From Pocillopora verrucosa (Eukaryota > Cnidaria > Anthozoa > Scleractinia > Pocilloporidae), in the NCBI RefSeq assembly GCF_036669915.1, contig NC_089319.1, positions 3,143,082-3,207,081 on the forward strand: a stretch of DNA of 64,000 nucleotides, in the 5' to 3' direction. Positions 58,553 to 64,000 of this stretch are shown here, in pieces (position 1 is the first letter of the stretch; every line of letters starts with the position of its first letter). The position numbers were made by a program, and so were the translations under genes. The notes under the pieces are model-generated. The model worked only from the letters and a program-made list of their open reading frames with translations. It ran no database searches and was not told where the DNA came from.

Positions 58553-61053
58553 TGAGAGGTTGATCCAAGGCGCCGTATTGAATCGCGAAAGTTAGAAAAT
58601 ACTCAGAGGGAGTATTTTCACCAATTTTTTTTAAGAGACGGAGTGCAGGGAGAAGTCTGGGGAAGGGATAGGTTTTCGTCGCCTCTCCCACCCGTCCCTC
58701 GTCTTCTATGTTGATTTGTTACGTCACCCAAGGCCTTTCACGTCTTTTTTTTTACTAATATCAGACACGATTCGTTTTTTCGATACTTTTTTTGACGAAA
58801 CGAATAAATGAGGTATAAAAAGTTATAAACAGAAATTTCAACTAGGCTCTGAGATATTTCGTGAAAGAAAATTTATTGACAGGTAGATTTGAAAGTCACA
58901 TTTGATATATTTATTTTTTTATTTGGAAACAAAACATAAATAAAATTTATAAATATATACATATATATTAGAACAAAAATATAGAATAACACTCTGTTAT
59001 GGTAACCACTTTAAGAGACCAAACGGTTAAATAAACTTAGAAATACGGTTTTAGATTGGGAGCAAAATTATCTTGTCATAATCATCACGTGCATAACCAC
59101 ATTATATCTTTGCTGTGATTGGTCGATAGGCATGCAAACTAATTTGTACGGACAAGTTCTTAATTTACTTTTTCATTCAATAGCTCGCCACTGGTAGTGA
59201 CTGGAAATTATAAAAACAGCAAATATTTTTGAAAAAATTCTTAGTTATTCCTTAGGAGGTTGACATTTGTTAATGTCGTTCTGGCTTTCTTACAATTTTC
59301 AATATTCTAGCTTCCTAAGGAAAAGACTCGACTCCTGAAAAGCGCGGTAACTTGTAAGCAGACGGCTGCTATTATTCGTGACCGTTTTTTTTTAAGTTGA
59401 GGGGGTTTATCACACACCCTCCACCCCCGATCACACAAGAGGAGGTATTTTTATGTTCTCGGGTGACTGTAGGATAATCAACGAGTTTTTGTACTAAACT
59501 CAGTGACGCGATCGACGCTTACACTGAGAAATTGTCATCTTAAGAGATCTTGAGCACGCGTTAATTCTGTTAAATACTAGATATTCTTTACACTCTTGCT
59601 TTAATAGAGAGAAGAGAAAAAGGAAACCATTAAATCGAGTCGTCGAAAAAGTTTTTGTGTTTTGCTTTGAAGGAAAATTTTATTTTTCACTAAGACACTT
59701 TTGAGTACTCTGAATCAACTTAGGACTTTTTGTTGAAGTCCTTAAACCAGGCCAAATTTTCCTCAACTGTGATTGGCCTAATCTGATCACATGTGGCGCT
59801 TGATTACGAATCACCGCCGTAATGGGAAGAAGATAAGTTTCCTGGTCTCGGCTAAGAAGAATGACATAAGTTGCTTTAAGTGTTGGAAATGTGATCCAAT
59901 CAGTTCACCGTCTGATTATGCCCCTTAATATTTCCTATTACCCTTGAATTATATTTGAATATGCAAATTAACAAGAATCCTATCATTTATATTAATTGGT
60001 TTGTACTAGCTGTGATTTCCTTGTTTGTTATTTTTATCGCAATCTCCATTATTAAGGTCAGCGATTTCAAGAGATCTTTGACGTTGTGAATAGTGCGCTC
60101 ACAAAACGATTTTTTAAACAAAAGAATTCAATTTAATGAGAAAATAATTAACTATGCCAACAAAACAACACAATGGCCATAAAACCAACAATGATGTCTG
60201 CATGTAAAACTAGGATTTCAAATTCATTATGTTGTTTGATCATTCGTCACGAAAACTCAAGTTTGTTCTGCGATACTTCTTATGTTGGTTTTGAAATCTT
60301 GGCCTGACCTTCTGGAGCTGACAAGTCGCTTCAAACTTTGCCGGAAAGTCTACAGGTATCAATTTCTCTTTCAAGTTTATTTAAAGTAACGAAACTGGGC
60401 GGTAATTGTACTAAAATAATCAGTCCTGCTCGGCAAATTTAGCAGAACATTCGTGTTACGTTAGTTTATATATCTTACTTGTTCAGAATTGCAAAAACAT
60501 TTTTTACACCAAGAAATCAGATACTGTTTGGTATCTGTATTAATTTTGGGTTTAAATTGACTTGCTAGGCAAACGCTTCGCTTTCGTCCAGAACACAAGA
60601 CCAAATCACTGTGTCTAAATGTATTTGACAGAATTCGAAATCTTACAGAGCATGATAAAATTTTATCAAGAAAGTTCCTTACGATTGCCACGGTTTCCTA
60701 CTTGCCGATATGAAGTCACTCAAAAATCTGAGTCTTTAGAAGGCCACTGAAGAGTGCGCTATAGGTATCAAGACAAGAAATTAAATTTCTAAACGAACGC
60801 GTTGAAATGTTAGCTCTCCCAGGGAGGGGAGGGTGGGGCCACCTTGACAGCGTTCCCTGCCTACTATGAGCCATTAACTTGCGATCTTCGAGACAATGGC
60901 AAACAAGAAAAAAAATTAATTAGCTTATTGTCCCTAAATTAGAAACTTCGTGGTCTGAGATATCAATTTAACTTATGGTATATACAGTTGAATTAAATTC
61001 TAAACTTTCGCTACAACGAAATTTAGGGAGTTTAGGTAGCTGCAGCTTAAAGC

Positions 61054-61059
61054 TTTATT
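61054..61059 (-). promoter_or_regulatory. candidate poly(A) signal for the CDR2-like gene
   Basis: AATAAA on the minus strand, about 244 nt past the stop codon. Confidence 0.4.
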
Positions 61060-61302
61060 CGGAAGCATACATCCTTTTTCCTGTAAAATAGATCATGCAT
61101 GGTAAGATGTTTTTCCGAGCTAAGTGATTTTCGGCACGAGTAAATGAAATCGTGTAAATGAAATCTCACCACGCAAAGATACCCTTTCCACTCCTTCTTT
61201 GCACTGTCTTTTAACTTGTGGGAAAGCCAAGCTCCAGAGCAGTTTTCGACATTTCACATCACTCCTTAGATTCGCTTCTGTCTGCCGGTTTAAGGTTTTG
61301 GA

Positions 61303-63842
61303 TTACTCTATTTTGGAGTAGATTTGTGCGAAGAGTTGCTTGTATTCCCTTCCGTTCCCTGATAAGCTGTTTTGCCGTGAAATATTTTGCGAATCTATTT
61401 CTTCAAATCGAACGTCGGGTTCCTCGTCCAGTGGCGAAGTTTGAATCGCACGCTGTACTGTCGGAATCGGAGCTATATCTTGAACGATTCCTTCGCTTTT
61501 GCATCTCTCAACCAGAGAGTCGTATTTCCTAACAAGCTCGTGATATTGGCTTCCAAGCTCTGACAAAAACGATGTGCTGTTCTCTTTGAGAGGAGACTTC
61601 GCCTCATGCGACGGACTTAAAACTTCAACCTCGCTTTGATCCGACATAGCGCTGCTTTGGCGATTCAGTTCTTCATCTATAAGAACAAACGAGTCATCGT
61701 CAACCAAGCTGATATTTTCGACGCTTTCCGATATTTGCCGAGTGTGTGCCGAGTCATTATCGACTGACAAAGCCAGACAAGAGGTCTCATTCTCAAGCTC
61801 TTGCCACAATTTTGCTTGTTGCGCAAAATGACAAAGCTCCCGATCAAGTGTTTGGTTTTCGTGAATCAAATCCGAAAGTTCAACCTCGAGTTCTTCCCTT
61901 CGACGCTTCTCAACAGAATGTTGTCTTTTTAACTTCATAATCCTATCGTTGAGAATTTCAATATCTTTCTTAAAACCTAAAACTGCCTCGTCTTTTTCGG
62001 TGTGATCAGACTCGTTGTCGCTGCCTAACTCGTACCCATTCTCCTTCTGAGCAAGTTTGAGAGACAGACTGTTGGCCATCTCCCTCTGAAGTCTCATTCG
62101 TTCTATTTGGAGTTCTTCTAACTGCACCCTGTACTCATCGCACTTATTTTCCAAGGAGTCCACGGTTTGCACAAGCGTTTGGTAGCGTTTTCTCATAACC
62201 GCAGTCTCACTTTGTAATTCCTTGTTAGTATTCTGTAGTTCCAAAGCAGTGGATTCCATTTGTTCACAAGCCTTCACTTGACCATCATGCAATTCCCGCA
62301 GTGTTTCCAGTTGTTTGGAAAGAAACTGAAGATTTCAAAACAGTTACATATATTATGAGCGCGCATTGATTATTATAAGAAAATATTAATTACCACTTTT
62401 AACCATTTACACAAATTAAGTAATTGTAGAAAAATCTGTCTTCTCCCCTAAGTAGCGTATACATACGGGATAGTCTTTAGAGTGTCACGCAACGCTTGGG
62501 GGAAGGGGGGTGACTTCCCTAGGGGAGGTACGGGACAGAGTCGCTAAGTCGCCTGCACTTGCTCTAGCTTCCCTAGTATGAAGCGCCAACCAAGAGTACT
62601 AATATTCCGCTTAGGTGTACTTCAAACGGGGTGAGTTGAAGTTACAAGTTCGCAATCGTTTATTCGACCAGGCATGTTTGATTCAGAGTTGACGTGCACG
62701 GTGGGGTGAGGGGGAGTGACCCATTTCCTCTCCTCTCCTTACTTTTGACCGTCGCTCCCCCGCTTAGCATAGATTTCTTTCCTTTCCAGTCTTACGTGGA
62801 GGTAAAAATCAAAATGGCCTTTAATTTTTTTCGGAAATTTTATCAACTTAATTCAAAGGTTCGAGCGAATAAATCCGTTCGAATTTTGGGTGGCTAAACT
62901 GTCTTTCTCTAGTCAGTTACTTCTTTTCTTTTCTCTCTCTGCTTCCCTCCTCTTAGATTAGACACGCGTTCAATCTATGCGATTACTGTATATTGAGCCA
63001 GTAAGAATATAATCTGAGAGATAGAAGAACGTGATCAAGAATGAAAAACAAGCAAATTTCATCGCTAAAAGCATATGGAATATTTCAGTTTCTTTACCTC
63101 ATTTTTAATGGACTGCTCCTCGAGATAGTGATGTGACGACTTCAACATTACTTCCAGTTCTTTATTTCGTTCCAGAAGATTTTTGCCGATCTCAGCCGCC
63201 AGCTCGAGATCTATAATATGGCCAGGATAAAAAAATAAAACGTTTCTTCAGTGATATTGGTTGCAATGTAGGGCACAAAGATAGCTTCATTTTGTCACGC
63301 TTGAGCAACGATTACAAGATGAACGATTACTTAGCGCGCATTAGTTCTGAAGAAGTCAGTAATCGTGAAGATCAATGATAAATCATAAAACAGTAAATCT
63401 AAATCTCATTTTGCAGTTTTACGAATGACATTTCAACAGTAATAAACTCCGTTCCTGTTTTCTTTGATCAATAACAAGAGAGATTAACTTTTTCTTAAAG
63501 CGGGAGAGGCCAGCATCAACTACGATTTTCACAACACTTCCATAAGTCTACCATTACTTTTTGTAGGTCGAAACTAGAGTTGGATAGGAAGCGAAAGGAA
63601 TCGGAAGGCGACTTAACCAGGCGATAACGAACAAATTAAGTAGGATTTTTCTGTTAAAGTGCTAAAAGCTGGAAATAGAGCAGATATTGATGTTGCTCTG
63701 AGCTATACAACTGAACATTCATAGCGCTCCAAGCACAAAAAGGGGTTTACACAACCAAAGCTTCCAACCTACCCGCTTTATGCCATCTATTATCACACAA
63801 AGGGTAAGATTCACAAAACACCGATGGATGTTCAGATTCCAT
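61303..63842 (-). CDS. cerebellar degeneration-related protein 2-like coiled-coil protein
   Basis: CDR2/CDR2L are cytoplasmic coiled-coil proteins (onconeural antigens in humans; CDR2L is reported at ribosomes). Exons on the minus strand: 63842-63773, 63210-63098, 62325-61303, joined in phase to give 401 aa. The N-terminus is short. DLELAAEIGKNLLERNKELE then matches the family's leucine-zipper start. A long coiled coil follows (about residues 30-190), interrupted by an acidic GSDNESDHTEKDEA segment. A Ser-rich acidic region precedes the C-terminal blocks FLSELGSQYHELVRKYDSL, AIQTSP and REYKQLFAQIYSKIE, which align with the CDR2 C-terminus. The large third exon holds most of the protein and is the source of the fragment at 56696-57006. 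The vertebrate paralogue (CDR2 or CDR2L) cannot be decided. Confidence 0.87.
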
Positions 63843-64000
63843 GACAAAAGATGCTTTCACAATTAACTTGTTACCAAGACTAAAAGTTCATGCAACTTAG
63901 TTTGAGCATTAGCGTTGTTTGACCAATGAGATTTCACTTCTGGTAAATAACTGAATAATGGCAGAGAAAGTTTGTTTGCTGAATGAATGTAATATTGAAA

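Larger units (their letters stand above)
58262..61302. other. intergenic region between convergent CLCN7-like and CDR2-like genes
   Basis: The 3' UTR of the CLCN7-like gene begins here, with AATAAA at 58547-58552. A minus-strand AATAAA at 61054-61059 may serve the CDR2-like gene. In between is AT-rich DNA with no recognised gene or clear repeat. The short frames at 58365-58691 and 60461-60691 (minus) have no family likeness. Confidence 0.55.

Noticed and set aside
61746-61940. plus-strand frame opposite the CDR2-like gene (and its match at 56656-56871 minus)
   Set aside because: Antisense shadow of the coding strand. The pair of similar antisense frames is explained by the duplication.

Overview
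This is a nuclear segment of a metazoan genome. It has many short exons with GT-AG introns, AT-rich intergenic DNA, and proteins that align closely with vertebrate ones. tRNA-derived SINE-like copies and several families of short inverted-repeat elements suggest an anthozoan cnidarian (coral or sea anemone). That placement is inference from memory of similar repeats; no species is claimed. No prokaryotic operon, CRISPR array, rRNA gene or viral gene was seen.

Layout from left to right: an XPR1-like phosphate exporter (+, 1412-7406) whose model has the EXS membrane part but no SPX domain; a repeat-rich gap (about 8.87-10.52 kb) with hairpins and a MITE-like element; GSPT1/eRF3, the translation termination GTPase (+, 10927-20090, 19 exons); WIPI2, an autophagy WD-repeat protein (+, 22586-29655, 17 exons); an ANKS4B/USH1G-like ankyrin-SAM scaffold (+, 32374-35319, 2 exons); an intronless trimethyllysine dioxygenase-like gene (-, 38148-39464), head to head with HAPSTR1 (+, 39780-41667); mitochondrial ribosomal protein L12 (-, 42799-45748), head to head with a CLCN7-like Cl-/H+ exchanger (+, about 46307-58261); and a CDR2/CDR2L-like coiled-coil gene (-, 61303-63842) that converges on the CLCN7-like gene.

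The genes are housekeeping or cell-biological and form no single pathway. CLCN7 and WIPI2 both belong to lysosome/autophagy biology, and TMLH and MRPL12 are mitochondrial. The two head-to-head pairs probably share promoter regions.

The most interesting points are: (1) the SPX-less XPR1 model; (2) a roughly 310-bp copy of part of the CDR2-like last exon sitting in a CLCN7-like intron; (3) reading-frame disturbances in the CLCN7-like gene, one clear 1-nt loss near 54100 and one exon whose transmembrane helix is offset from the frame of its ends; (4) a family of about 200-bp MITEs with TTAA-type ends (seven copies) and other fold-back repeats. No clearly new biological system was found. Exon coordinates were read by eye from splice motifs, phase and homology, and may be off by a few bases.
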